This document shows positions 18,301 to 27,819 of a stretch of 64,000 nt of DNA, one piece after another (positions within the stretch are counted from its first letter, which is position 1; each line of letters starts with the position of its first letter). The notes beneath the pieces are model-generated. The model ran no database searches. It was not told the DNA's origin and saw only the letters and a list, made by a program, of their open reading frames with translations. Source of the DNA: an uncultured Ectothiorhodospiraceae bacterium (lineage in GTDB: Bacteria; Pseudomonadota; Gammaproteobacteria; UBA9214); NCBI GenBank assembly GCA_947259415.1, contig CAMYMI010000020.1, forward strand, positions 1-64,000, in the 5' to 3' direction. A program made the position numbers and the translations under genes.

Positions 18301-20163
18301 GAACGCTTGAGGAATGAACTGGCCGAGGAGCGCCGCGCACGTACCGATGAACGTGCCCAAATGGGGGCACGCCAGAAGGAACTCAAGCAGCAACTCGCCG
18401 AGGTGGCCGGAAAACATGAAGGCGTGCTTGCCGGTCAGTCGGAGATGGTAGAACAGGCCAGGGAAGAGGCGCGCCAGGAGGAACGGGCACGACTCCAGAA
18501 TCATCAGGAACAGCAGGAGCAGTCCAATGAGCAGGTGGTCGCTTTGCAGGCCGAACTCGAGAAGCTGCGCAAGGAGACAGCCGCGACGCTGGCACAGGAG
18601 CGAGAGCGCATTGACTCCGACCTGAACGTGTCGAGGGAGCAGGGGGAGCAGGCAAAGGCGGAAATTGCCGGGCTGCATGCCCAGCTGAAGCAGCTGGCAC
18701 AGGAACGTGATGAGATACTGAGCGACCGGGAAGTACTGGAGAAGCAGCTCGCTGAGCAGCGCGAGGAGTCATCGCAGGTACCTGAACCGGCGAGCCAGGA
18801 TGAAGCGACAGACACCGAACGGCTGCGCGAGGAGCTCGAGGATGCCAGGACGAATATCGAGATAGCCGTTCGCCAGCGCACCGAGGCCGAGACCGAACTC
18901 GAACGAATTACCGGGCAACGGGACCAGTTGCTGCATCAGCTGGAAGAAGGGGGTTTGACCGAGGTGAATATTTCCAGCTCCGCCAACGGAAGTGCAGGCA
19001 AGGCTGAATTCGAATACGCCGTTGGTGACGACAACAGGGGTAGGCGCCGCTGGCTGGGTGCAATCGTTGGAATCGGCGTGGCCGGCATTGCCGCACTGAT
19101 ATTCTGGCTCATGCTGACCATGGAAAACCCGATGGCGAAGTTTCTCGACCTGATGGATGTGGACAAGGCCCGCGCGGCCTGGTCCGAATTTCGTCTGCCG
19201 CTATCGCTTTGGCCGGATGCTGCCACGAAACAGGAGGACGCTGCCACGAAACAGGATGATCCTGCCACAAAGCAGGAAGACACTGCCACGAATCATGAGG
19301 ATGCTGCCACCGTACAGGACAGCAGGGCGGCTGTGATCGCGACCGTCGGGGAACAACCTGCTGCTAAAACAGTGACGCAGACGCAGAAGGCCGGCAAGTC
19401 TGCCCAGACGCCGGCTGTCGAACCACCCAGGGCCACTCGCTCGTTCAGGGATGCGTTGGCCGGTGGCGGGCGCGGGCCGCTGATGCTGGAGTTGCCTGCC
19501 GGCACTTATATGATGGGTAGCGGGGGGAGTTCGCTGGTTTTCGAGGAACGGCCGCAGCATAGGGTCAAGCTGGCCTCATTTTCAATCAGCAAATACGAGG
19601 TAAGCTTTGCCGAGTATGATCGCTTTGCGCGGGCCACGGGACGCCGTCTGCCCCACGATGAAAAGTGGGGTCGGGATGGCCGCCCGGTCATCAATGTTAC
19701 CTGGAAGGATGCGCGTGCCTATACTCGCTGGTTGTCAAAGCAGACTGGACATCAATACCGCCTGCCGACCGAGGCGGAATGGGAATATGCGGCACGTGGG
19801 GGCACGACACGCGACTACTGGTGGGATCCGGCTGCGTCCACGATCAAGGCAAACTGCTTCAATTGCGGCAGCGAGTGGGATGGTAACAGCTCGGCCCCTG
19901 TTGGGAATTTTCCGGCCAATAGCCTGGGCCTGCACGATACCGCCGGTAATGTGCAGGAGTGGACCGAGGACTGCTATCACCCGAGCTACCAGGGTGCCCC
20001 GGCGGATGGCAGTGCCCGGGAAAGGATGGGGTGCACCAAGCGTGTGGTCCGTGGCGGAAGCTACAGCAGTCCGCTTGAAAGCCTGCGCAGTAACAAGCGC
20101 AGTCACTATGACCAGGACACCCGTATCGATAACCTCGGCTTCCGCGTGGTGCGTGTGAAATAA
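15331..20163 (+). CDS. 1610-residue fusion: 2x cNMP-binding, rhodanese, long coiled coil, TM, FGE-fold domain
   Basis: Domains in order: a degenerate cNMP-binding-like domain (about 10-125); a second cNMP-binding domain (about 137-252) with a good phosphate-binding cassette, GECFGEEALVSDSRRNATV; and a rhodanese domain (about 261-347) with catalytic Cys317 in YCDTGSRS. A coiled coil of about 800 residues rich in Glu/Gln follows (about 396-1207), then one membrane helix (about 1238-1264) and a linker with five 7-residue repeats of the DAATKQE type (about 1296-1330). The C-terminus is a SUMF1/FGE-sulfatase-fold domain (about 1384-1610). The two catalytic cysteines of true formylglycine enzymes are not seen in VVRGGSYSSPLESLRSNKR, so a binding role is more likely. 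Topology predicts sensor parts and rod in the cytoplasm and the FGE-fold domain in the periplasm. Function unknown; scaffold or cytoplasm-to-envelope signalling is inference. The frame is intact throughout. Confidence 0.92.
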   Translation: MRAFKKKITDIKALQELVPLNALSDQRFAEVMDKIVVEEIRTGRYLFRKGDRDNQSVYLLDGKINLIDGHRKVTSEIEGGTDFSRYPVANQQPRTLSARAVTKVVVARIDSDLLDAFLTWEQSPGAEVNEINADGNDDWMTRLLQSEAFEKIPPAGIQRLLMKMKSLPVQAGEAIVREGDDGDFFYTIHSGRCIVTRKSTAGGEDEVLAELSNGECFGEEALVSDSRRNATVTMLTDGMLMRLAKKDFIELLQKPLVRYVTFEVAAAMVDDGAVWVDVRSEGEYEDGAIEESVNIPLSTLRGEITELVFNSQYIIYCDTGSRSVSAAFILSHKGFEVYVLESGLNGMSPDELAQAGLPQHDAERAQVRPAVVERQDAEVISFDQGESVAADDNLLTEFEALRRENEALHQQVEGHQRTAHSLFTRQLQLQSAEEEKELLREQNVAQQKDYQQRLERLQLEIKESEDRIQMLQAGTGNAVPEDRQLQEQAESVQQALKVQIEHLEGESIQNAQHIEALQAELQTTNKQATRLQAESAMQLQEQQRLNEVMRIELEQSRRDSDEFQDRIAAVQQEKQAVEEGANTELSAQQRELQELREQSAQAASQVEALQAELQAAQAQISEFRVESETHHQEKQQLETLRSELARSEEHARAMQQENEALQRDKQAADEKSDSTLRESNATLEQLNHQLAQVQQENGELVEKLAEAQRNANEIQQQVEANRSESDGSQARLQQLQQELESNSNRFDEQVSAYERQLADLGEQLEQAREAGSMEQQRLKSALEKYQQYKTESEARLEQQQQTRDEVRQEQQRLTDELEMVVEERDKLGQKLAVMEHDFNVRQQEIDQLNETIASLTNTADQEVQKLNEHLADERARASRAEESADEQVARVADLQEELGRKERTVSELQDQLQVAKQQSEESRQMLLQHDAQVQALEQEHQMALQEVRAELGGKHDLEMEMRGQIERLGKKLEQSDENLRRMQVEARENDERLRNELAEERRARTDERAQMGARQKELKQQLAEVAGKHEGVLAGQSEMVEQAREEARQEERARLQNHQEQQEQSNEQVVALQAELEKLRKETAATLAQERERIDSDLNVSREQGEQAKAEIAGLHAQLKQLAQERDEILSDREVLEKQLAEQREESSQVPEPASQDEATDTERLREELEDARTNIEIAVRQRTEAETELERITGQRDQLLHQLEEGGLTEVNISSSANGSAGKAEFEYAVGDDNRGRRRWLGAIVGIGVAGIAALIFWLMLTMENPMAKFLDLMDVDKARAAWSEFRLPLSLWPDAATKQEDAATKQDDPATKQEDTATNHEDAATVQDSRAAVIATVGEQPAAKTVTQTQKAGKSAQTPAVEPPRATRSFRDALAGGGRGPLMLELPAGTYMMGSGGSSLVFEERPQHRVKLASFSISKYEVSFAEYDRFARATGRRLPHDEKWGRDGRPVINVTWKDARAYTRWLSKQTGHQYRLPTEAEWEYAARGGTTRDYWWDPAASTIKANCFNCGSEWDGNSSAPVGNFPANSLGLHDTAGNVQEWTEDCYHPSYQGAPADGSARERMGCTKRVVRGGSYSSPLESLRSNKRSHYDQDTRIDNLGFRVVRVK

Positions 20164-20227
20164 CTCCCGGGAGCAGCCGTCCTCCCTCCCCGGTTGACAA
20201 CGGCGTGCAGCATCGTAGTCTGCGTTC

Positions 20228-21106
20228 ATGGCGCAAATTCTCGGTATCGGCAATGCAACGCTGGACATCATTCATGCCGTAGATAGCTACCCGCGGGAGA
20301 ATGACGAGGTCCGCTGCACCGCCAGGACCATCGGCCGTGGCGGCAATGCCGCGAATTCGCTGGTTGTCCTGAACCAGCTGGGACATGCCTGCAGCTGGGC
20401 GGGTGTGGTTGCCAATACGGCTGAAGGCCGTTTCGTCCGCGACGACCTGGAATCGAACGGTGTCGACACCACTGCCTGTCGCCTGCTCGATAGCGGGAGC
20501 ATGCCGGTTTCAACCATCCTGCTGAATTCCGCGAGTGGATCCCGTACCATCGTGCACTACCGGGACCTGCCGGAATATACCTGCGCCGAATTTGAGTTGC
20601 TTGATCTGAAGTCCTGCGACTGGTTACATTTCGAGGGCCGCAATATTGAACAGCTGGAGCTGATGTTGCGCTGGGCGCACACGCAGTTTCCATCCATACA
20701 CCGCTCGCTGGAAATCGAGAAGCCCCGTCAGGGCATTGAGGCCCTGTTCGGTCTTGCCGACGTGCTGCTGTTCTCCCGCGTCTACGCCAATCATCAGGGG
20801 TATGATGCCCCCGAAGAATTGCTGCGTTACGTGCGTGGCTGCAGTCCGCAGGCGGACCTGTATTGCACCTGGGGCGAGCAGGGCGCCGTTGCCCTGGACC
20901 GGCTGGGGCGGGTCAGCCGCCAGCCGGCGATTGTCCCGCGCCGGGTCATTGACACCCTGGGTGCCGGGGATACCTTCAACGCCGCCGTGATACACGGCTA
21001 CCTTGCCGGCCTGGATACGGCGTCCCTGCTGAGGCAGGCCTGTGCACTGGCCGGGAAAAAATGTAGCCAGACCGGTTTCGCCGGCCTGGTCCAGGCAGTT
21101 TCCTGA
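20228..21106 (+). CDS. PfkB-family sugar kinase, ketohexokinase-like
   Basis: A 292-residue ribokinase-fold kinase. The N-terminal part LGIGNATLDIIHAVDSYP and IGRGGNAANSLVVLNQLG bind the sugar. The C-terminal DTLGAGDTFNAAVIHGYL holds the catalytic Asp and anion hole. The closest general resemblance is to eukaryotic-type ketohexokinases, but the true substrate cannot be read from sequence. It starts 64 bases after the giant gene and leads a tight four-gene set with a Rieske protein and an ABC-2 exporter. Confidence 0.88.
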   Translation: MAQILGIGNATLDIIHAVDSYPRENDEVRCTARTIGRGGNAANSLVVLNQLGHACSWAGVVANTAEGRFVRDDLESNGVDTTACRLLDSGSMPVSTILLNSASGSRTIVHYRDLPEYTCAEFELLDLKSCDWLHFEGRNIEQLELMLRWAHTQFPSIHRSLEIEKPRQGIEALFGLADVLLFSRVYANHQGYDAPEELLRYVRGCSPQADLYCTWGEQGAVALDRLGRVSRQPAIVPRRVIDTLGAGDTFNAAVIHGYLAGLDTASLLRQACALAGKKCSQTGFAGLVQAVS

Positions 21107-21109
21107 ACG

Positions 21110-21490
21110 ATGGAGCCTGCAACCGCTGCACAATGCGTACTTTGCCGGTTCGATGAGCTGGCTGATCCCGATAGCAGGGCAATGACGGTGATGTTTCCCG
21201 ACGGTCCCGGGGAGGTCTTCGTCGTGCGCCAGGGTGAGCGGGTCTACGCTTATCTCAATCAGTGTCCGCACACCGGTGGTCCGCTGGACTGGGTGCCGGA
21301 CCAGTTCCTTAACATCGAACAGGACCACATCCAGTGTGCCACGCACGCGGCCCTGTTCCGCATCCGGGACGGTTTCTGCGTGGCGGGTCCTTGTTCGGGT
21401 GATCACCTCACATCCGTGCCTGCCAGCGTTGAAAATGGGGAGATCGTCATCCGCCCCCGACCGCGTGGCAACGCGGGACAGGCCGGGTGA
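21110..21490 (+). CDS. Rieske [2Fe-2S] protein, small soluble
   Basis: A 126-residue ferredoxin-like Rieske protein. The cluster ligands are in CPHTGG and CATHAALF. There is no membrane helix or signal peptide, so it is cytoplasmic, like the ferredoxin component of oxygenases or NirD-type domains. It begins 3 bases after the kinase gene, and its stop overlaps the ATG of the ABC ATPase by one base, so the set is translationally coupled. No oxygenase partner is nearby, so its electron partner is unknown. Confidence 0.88.
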   Translation: MEPATAAQCVLCRFDELADPDSRAMTVMFPDGPGEVFVVRQGERVYAYLNQCPHTGGPLDWVPDQFLNIEQDHIQCATHAALFRIRDGFCVAGPCSGDHLTSVPASVENGEIVIRPRPRGNAGQAG

Positions 21491-22245
21491 TGGCATCCTC
21501 CATGAGTGACCCGGTGATCGAGGTAGCGGCTGTCAGCAAGCGTTTCGACGAGGTGCTGGCAGTCGACCGGGTTAGTTTCAGTGTCGGGCGCGGTTCGGTA
21601 TGCGCCTTGCTCGGCGGTAACGGTGCCGGCAAGACCACGCTGCTCTCCATGTTGCTGGGCCTGCTGTTACCGACCTCGGGCCGACTATCCCTGCTGGGTA
21701 CGGACATGCTGCGGAAGCGTTACCGGGTGCTCGAACGCATCAATTTCTCCTCGCCCTATGTGGATCTGCCACAGCGCCTCACGGTGCGCGAGAACCTCAC
21801 GGTCTATGCGCGCCTGTACGGGGTCAGGAAGGTCGGGCAACGGCTGGACGAGTTGGCGGGTCAATTGCAGATCGGGACCTTCCTGGGGCGCCCCTACGGG
21901 ACCCTGTCGGCCGGACAGCGTACCCGGGTGGCACTGGCCAAGGCGCTGCTAAACCGGCCGGAGTTGCTGCTGCTGGATGAGCCGACGGCCTCTCTCGACC
22001 CCGATACGGCGGATACCATCCGGCATTTCCTGAAGGGCTATCAGCACCAGAGTGGGGCTACCTTCCTGATGGCCTCGCACAACATGCTGGAAGTGGAGCG
22101 GATGTGTGACGATGTGATTGTCCTGCGCTGCGGCGAGATCGTGGATCGGGGTTCTCCAGCGGCACTGCTCGCGCGTTACGGCCGGAAGACCCTGGAAGAG
22201 GTGTTCATTGACGTGGCGCGTGCGCCAGACCGGGGGACGACATGA
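21490..22245 (+). CDS. ABC transporter ATP-binding protein
   Basis: A 251-residue nucleotide-binding subunit of an ABC-2 exporter. Walker A is GGNGAGKTT, the signature is LSAGQRTRVALAKAL, Walker B is LLLLDEPTASLD, and the switch His is in ASHNMLEVERM. The signature reads LSAGQ instead of LSGGQ, which is a tolerated variant. ATG 21490 overlaps the upstream stop; a GTG at 21487 and an ATG at 21505 are alternatives. It overlaps the permease gene by 4 bases (ATGA). Confidence 0.9.
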   Translation: MASSMSDPVIEVAAVSKRFDEVLAVDRVSFSVGRGSVCALLGGNGAGKTTLLSMLLGLLLPTSGRLSLLGTDMLRKRYRVLERINFSSPYVDLPQRLTVRENLTVYARLYGVRKVGQRLDELAGQLQIGTFLGRPYGTLSAGQRTRVALAKALLNRPELLLLDEPTASLDPDTADTIRHFLKGYQHQSGATFLMASHNMLEVERMCDDVIVLRCGEIVDRGSPAALLARYGRKTLEEVFIDVARAPDRGTT

Positions 22246-23036
22246 GCTCCCTGCGGCGTATCAATGCCATGGCGCTGCGTTACATCTACCTGGTAAGGGG
22301 GTCCTGGCCACGGATCCTCGAGCTGTTCTACTGGCCGGCCGTGCAGCTGGTCCTGTGGGGATTCATTACCCAGTTTTTTGTCACCAACAGCTCCTGGTTG
22401 ATGCAGGCCTCCGGTGTGCTGATGGCCGCTGTGATGCTGTGGGACGTGATGTTCCGGGGCCACCTGGGTGTTTCCCTGGCCTTTTTCGAGGAGATGTACT
22501 CGAGAAATCTCGGCCACCTGTTCGCCAGTCCGCTGCGGCCCTGGGAGCTGGTCAGCGCGCTGCTGCTGATCAGCCTGATCCGCACCCTGATCGGTGTCGG
22601 CGGGGCCGCCCTGCTGGCGATACCGCTGTTCGATTACTCGATCTTCGGGCTGGGCCTGCCGTTGCTTGGTTTTTTCACCAACCTGCTGGTGATGGGCTGG
22701 GCCATCGGTCTGCTGGTGTCGGGACTGGTGCTGCGCTACGGGCTGGGCGCGGAAAGTTTTGCCTGGGTGTCGATCTTTGCAATTGCACCACTGAGCGGGA
22801 TTTACTATCCGGTCTCGGTGCTTCCGGACTGGTTGCAGGCGGTGGCCTGGGCGCTGCCTTCAAGCCATATCTTTGAAGGCATGCGCGCCGTGATGTTCGA
22901 CCAGGTGTTCAGGGCCGATCATATGATCCAGGCCGTTATGCTGAATATACTGCTGTTGACGGCGGGCGCCGGGGTGTTCCTCAAGGCGTTCAACAGCGCC
23001 CGGCGCCGCGGACTGTTACTGCGGATCGGGGAGTAG
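22242..23036 (+). CDS. ABC-2 type transporter permease
   Basis: A 264-residue inner-membrane protein with six hydrophobic segments and the ABC-2 layout, including PLSGIYYPVSVLPDWLQ before the last helices, as in lipid, polysaccharide or drug exporters. It pairs with the ATPase through the ATGA overlap. The substrate is unknown. Because kinase, Rieske protein and exporter share one transcript, export of a phosphorylated or redox-modified metabolite is possible, but this is speculation. Confidence 0.88.
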   Translation: MSSLRRINAMALRYIYLVRGSWPRILELFYWPAVQLVLWGFITQFFVTNSSWLMQASGVLMAAVMLWDVMFRGHLGVSLAFFEEMYSRNLGHLFASPLRPWELVSALLLISLIRTLIGVGGAALLAIPLFDYSIFGLGLPLLGFFTNLLVMGWAIGLLVSGLVLRYGLGAESFAWVSIFAIAPLSGIYYPVSVLPDWLQAVAWALPSSHIFEGMRAVMFDQVFRADHMIQAVMLNILLLTAGAGVFLKAFNSARRRGLLLRIGE

Positions 23037-23041
23037 TTGTT

Positions 23042-23227
23042 TCACTCCCGCTTGAGGAGGGCGCGGATGACGTGAATCGATGCTGCGTCCCGGGTGTTGC
23101 CGCATTCGATTTCCTGCACCAGCTGTAACGCGATTTCGGGTACGGCTGCGCCTCGATCGGTGCTGCTGTCTGCCTGTTCCTGTTCTGACTGGATGTTACC
23201 GGTTGCCATATCGTAAATGATGGTCAT
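23042..23227 (-). CDS. small hypothetical protein
   Basis: A 61-residue acidic protein starting MTIIYDMATGNIQSEQEQ. GCAGGAGAAGATCC just before the ATG on its strand is a strong ribosome site, the main support for it being real. The last part, VPEIALQLVQEIECGNTRDAAS, suggests a short helix pair. It converges on the ABC permease gene 5 bases away. No family recognised. Confidence 0.5.
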   Translation of the reverse strand: MTIIYDMATGNIQSEQEQADSSTDRGAAVPEIALQLVQEIECGNTRDAASIHVIRALLKRE

Positions 23228-23371
23228 GGATCTTCTCCTGCCGCAGTAGGCTCAAGAATATTATCGGCAGACCTACAGGGGGATTGAGGCCGCTGGCAGG
23301 TTTTATTAAATGTTTTCTATTACAGAAGGTTAACGCGGGCCCTTCTGCAGACAGCTGCTGCGGTTGGGGGC

Positions 23372-23659
23372 TTACTCCAGATCGTCGAGCGGGTTGATGT
23401 GGTCGTTGGGTGCATTCAACTCGAGGTCAACCCCATAGTCCTCGCGTTCGATATCCAGTGACCCCGACCAGTCTTCGGGTGGCTCGATCGGCTGGATATC
23501 CATTTCATACCAGGAATCAAAGTCGATTTCCTCGACAGCCCCGTCGAAATACTGGATCTCCATGGTCGCTTCTTCTTCATCCAGCGCCACAATTTCGAAA
23601 TTGTCGCGACCGATATTCTGGTACCAGTCACCGATACATGGTTTGAATTCGTTCACCAT
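23372..23659 (-). CDS. conserved acidic protein (DUF6763-like)
   Basis: A 95-residue acidic protein beginning MVNEFKPCIGDWYQNIGRD, with IQYFDGAVEEIDFDSWYEMDI in the middle and a strongly acidic C-terminus. It resembles a small beta-rich family widespread in gammaproteobacteria (recalled as DUF6763; not verified). No function is known. It stands alone, with intergenic DNA on both sides. Confidence 0.75.
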   Translation of the reverse strand: MVNEFKPCIGDWYQNIGRDNFEIVALDEEEATMEIQYFDGAVEEIDFDSWYEMDIQPIEPPEDWSGSLDIEREDYGVDLELNAPNDHINPLDDLE

Positions 23660-24230
23660 TTCAGGTTACCCCTGGCTGAATGTTTATCCGCACGCTGGTT
23701 TGATTTTATTACGGGCGGGATTCTGTCTGTTGTTCAGCCTATTTATAGAACTTGCCGACCCTGATGGCAAGTTGAAAAAATACCGGGATGGGGCCGCCGC
23801 CTGGCAGAGGTTTTACATGCAGGAAGCGTTCCGTTCCCCATTTATTCACAGCCAACCGGTTGGCGGCTGCGGACGTTTTTCGGAAAACAATCTAAGCCCC
23901 TGCGTTAACACAGAAACATCAGGCCGGGCGCATGTTCGCTTATGCGCCGGGCATACCCGATGACGGCGAGTGTGTCGTATACGGACCGGGTGACAGGCCG
24001 GCAAGGAGGGCGCACGCCACGACAAGCGCTGGGCAATGAGAATAATTCATTAGAATCAAGGTATTGATTCGCCACTCGTTGCTAGAGGCGGTCACGCCGC
24101 GGAGCGGATCTGCAACCGCCCGGGGTGCATGACAGCGGTGCTTAATAGCTGAAAATCCAGTCCTGATAGGGTAAAGTGCGCGTTTCTTTTTCAAGCGTAT
24201 CCTTTTGAAATATTAAGTGAGGACAACAAC
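23660..24230. other. intergenic region upstream of rpe
   Basis: 571 bases without a convincing gene. GCCAACCGGTTGGC at 23851-23864 is a perfect 14-base palindrome. AT-rich DNA around 24035-24070 (AATGAGAATAATTCATTAG) weakly recalls a Fur site. A GC-rich hairpin-prone stretch lies near 24085-24120. AAGTGAGGA just upstream of 24231 is the rpe ribosome site. Confidence 0.4.
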
Positions 24231-24905
24231 ATGGCCGATTACAAGATTGCGCCTTCCATCCTGTCGGCGGATTTCGCCCGCCTCGGAGAGGAAGTCACGA
24301 ACGTACTGAATGCCGGTGCAGACATCGTGCATTTCGATGTTATGGACAATCATTACGTGCCGAACCTGACGATTGGGCCGCTGGTGTGCGAGGCTTTGCG
24401 CAATCACGGGGTGACTGCGGATATCGACGTGCACCTGATGGTGAAACCGGTTGACCGCATCATTCCCGATTTCGCCAAGGCCGGTGCTACCTATATCACC
24501 TTCCATCCGGAGGCCAGTGAACACGTCGACCGTTCTCTGCAGCTGGTGCGTGACAACGGCTGCAAATCGGGACTGGTATTCAACCCGGCTACCCCGCTGG
24601 ACTATCTCAGGCACGTAATGGACAAGGTGGACATGGTTCTGCTGATGTCGGTGAACCCGGGATTCGGTGGCCAGAGTTTCATTCCCGAGGCGCTCACCAA
24701 GCTGCGTGAGGCGCGCAAACTGATCGACGCCAGTGGCCACGACATCCGTCTGGAAGTCGATGGCGGCGTGAAGGTCAACAATATCGGTGAAATCGCCGCG
24801 GCCGGCGCCGATACCTTCGTGGCCGGTTCCGCCATCTTTGGTACCGATGATTACAAGGCAACCATCGATGCCATGCGCAGCGAAATCGCCAAGGCCGTCG
24901 GCTAG
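24231..24905 (+). CDS. rpe: ribulose-phosphate 3-epimerase
   Basis: A 224-residue TIM-barrel enzyme interconverting ribulose 5-phosphate and xylulose 5-phosphate in the pentose phosphate pathway. Signatures include [14 protein letters not shown] at the start, [19 protein letters not shown] with metal-binding His and Asp, [12 protein letters not shown], and [11 protein letters not shown] near the end. Length is normal. It leads the rpe-gph-trpE order also found in Pseudomonas. Confidence 0.96.
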   Translation: MADYKIAPSILSADFARLGEEVTNVLNAGADIVHFDVMDNHYVPNLTIGPLVCEALRNHGVTADIDVHLMVKPVDRIIPDFAKAGATYITFHPEASEHVDRSLQLVRDNGCKSGLVFNPATPLDYLRHVMDKVDMVLLMSVNPGFGGQSFIPEALTKLREARKLIDASGHDIRLEVDGGVKVNNIGEIAAAGADTFVAGSAIFGTDDYKATIDAMRSEIAKAVG

Positions 24906-24943
24906 ACGGGCACGGCCGGAATCACATTACACCCGTCAATACT

Positions 24944-25618
24944 ATGCATAAACCTGAAATGATACTTATCGACGTGGACGGTACACTGGTCGACAGCGTG
25001 CCGGACCTGGCCTACTGCGTAGATGCCATGATGGCGAAGCTCGGGCGTCCGCCCCGGGGCGAGGCCGAGGTGCGCAACTGGGTTGGTAACGGCGTGGAAC
25101 GCCTGGTGCAGCGGGCGCTGAGTGGCAGCCTCGACGGTGAACCGGACGCGGCCGACTTCGAGCGCGCCTACCCCGTGTTCCTCGAGCTGTATACTGAAAA
25201 TACCTCGAAGCGTTCCTGCCTTTATCCGGGTGTCAGGGAGGGCGTGGACATGCTCATGGCCGCCGGCTACCCGCTGGGTTGCGTGACCAACAAGGCGGCA
25301 CAGTTCACCGAGCCGTTGTTGAAGGACCTGGGTCTCTACGATGATTTCTCCATCGTCATCAGTGGCGATACCCTGCCGAAAAAGAAACCTGATCCTGCGC
25401 CGCTGCTGTATGCCGCAGATTTCTTCGGGTGTGCGCCCGAGGCCGCACTCATGATCGGCGACTCGGTGAGCGATGTCCGGGCGGCACGTGCTGCCGGCTT
25501 TCGTATCGTCTGCATGAGTTATGGTTATAACCATGGCGTGGACATTCGTGATGCACAGCCCGATGCGGTGGTAGACAGGATGACGGAGGTCCTGCCCCTG
25601 CTGGACAAGGCAGCCTGA
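24944..25618 (+). CDS. gph: phosphoglycolate phosphatase
   Basis: A 224-residue HAD-superfamily phosphatase that removes 2-phosphoglycolate. Motif I is IDVDGTLVDS, motif III lies in KKKPDPAPLLYAA, and motif IV is MIGDSVSDVRAA. The cap domain is of the helical type. It begins 38 bases after rpe; ATG 24944 gives MHKPEMILIDVDG, and ATG 24959 is an alternative. Conserved order rpe-gph-trpE supports the specific name. Confidence 0.93.
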   Translation: MHKPEMILIDVDGTLVDSVPDLAYCVDAMMAKLGRPPRGEAEVRNWVGNGVERLVQRALSGSLDGEPDAADFERAYPVFLELYTENTSKRSCLYPGVREGVDMLMAAGYPLGCVTNKAAQFTEPLLKDLGLYDDFSIVISGDTLPKKKPDPAPLLYAADFFGCAPEAALMIGDSVSDVRAARAAGFRIVCMSYGYNHGVDIRDAQPDAVVDRMTEVLPLLDKAA

Positions 25619-25742
25619 AAGATTATGCAGTTCACTGGAGAGCACTACCTGATACGGGAACCTGTCAGCAGTCGATGGCGTAGCACCAGAGGCTGTCTGA
25701 CCAACTGTTCCGTACATGAAGGTATTCTCAAAGGTGAGTGCA

Positions 25743-27233
<1,491 letters not shown>

Positions 27234-27263
27234 TCGAAACGGCTGCCAAGGGCAGATGCCATC

Positions 27264-27791
27264 ATGCTGTTGATGATCGACAACTACGATTCGTTTACCT
27301 ACAACCTGGTCCAGTACCTGGGCGAGCTGGGTGCCGACGTGCGCGTGTTTCGCAATGAGGGGCCGTGCACACCGAACGAGGCCGGGGTCTCGGTCGATAC
27401 TATCAAGCACTTCGCCGGCCGGGTTCCCATTCTCGGGGTATGCCTCGGACACCAGAGTATCGGCCAGGCCTTCGGTGGCCGTATTGGCCATGCGCGCGAG
27501 ATCATGCATGGCAAGACCTCCATGATCCATCATAATAACGGGGGTGTTTTCCACGGTTTGCCGCAGCCGTTTGAGGCGACCCGCTACCACTCGCTGGTGA
27601 TCGAGCCCGACTCCCTGCCCGACAGCCTTGAGGTCACCGCCTGGACGGCGGATGAACAGGGTGAACAGGATGAAATCATGGGCGTGCGCCACCGGGAACT
27701 TCCGGTCGAGGGCGTGCAGTTTCACCCGGAGTCCATCCTGACCGGTTGCGGACATGACCTGTTGCGTAATTTTCTGGATTTCAGGGCCTGA
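27264..27791 (+). CDS. trpG: anthranilate synthase component II (TrpG) with internal in-frame deletion
   Basis: The glutamine amidotransferase partner of TrpE. Family features are present: [20 protein letters not shown], the nucleophile Cys60 in [15 protein letters not shown], and the His-Glu pair in GVQFHPESI. However, the protein is only 175 residues, and the text runs [16 protein letters not shown]. In normal TrpG about 20 residues, including the strand ending in ISPGP, lie between the Arg-Asn and GPCTPNEAG, and the Cys is near position 79. The junction is near 27357-27362. The lost strand helps form the active-site fold, so this form may be inactive, or the deletion may be an assembly error. 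It sits 30 bases after trpE. Confidence 0.85.
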   Translation: MLLMIDNYDSFTYNLVQYLGELGADVRVFRNEGPCTPNEAGVSVDTIKHFAGRVPILGVCLGHQSIGQAFGGRIGHAREIMHGKTSMIHHNNGGVFHGLPQPFEATRYHSLVIEPDSLPDSLEVTAWTADEQGEQDEIMGVRHRELPVEGVQFHPESILTGCGHDLLRNFLDFRA

Positions 27792-27819
27792 CGGTCCTGC
27801 TTCATAGAGGAAAGCTTTC

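Noticed and set aside
23562-23963. 133-codon plus-strand frame before rpe
   Set aside because: Overlaps the conserved acidic gene in antisense; no ribosome site or recognisable domain.
24033-24055. Fur-like AT-rich site upstream of rpe
   Set aside because: Only partial similarity to the 19-base Fur consensus and no iron-related gene follows.
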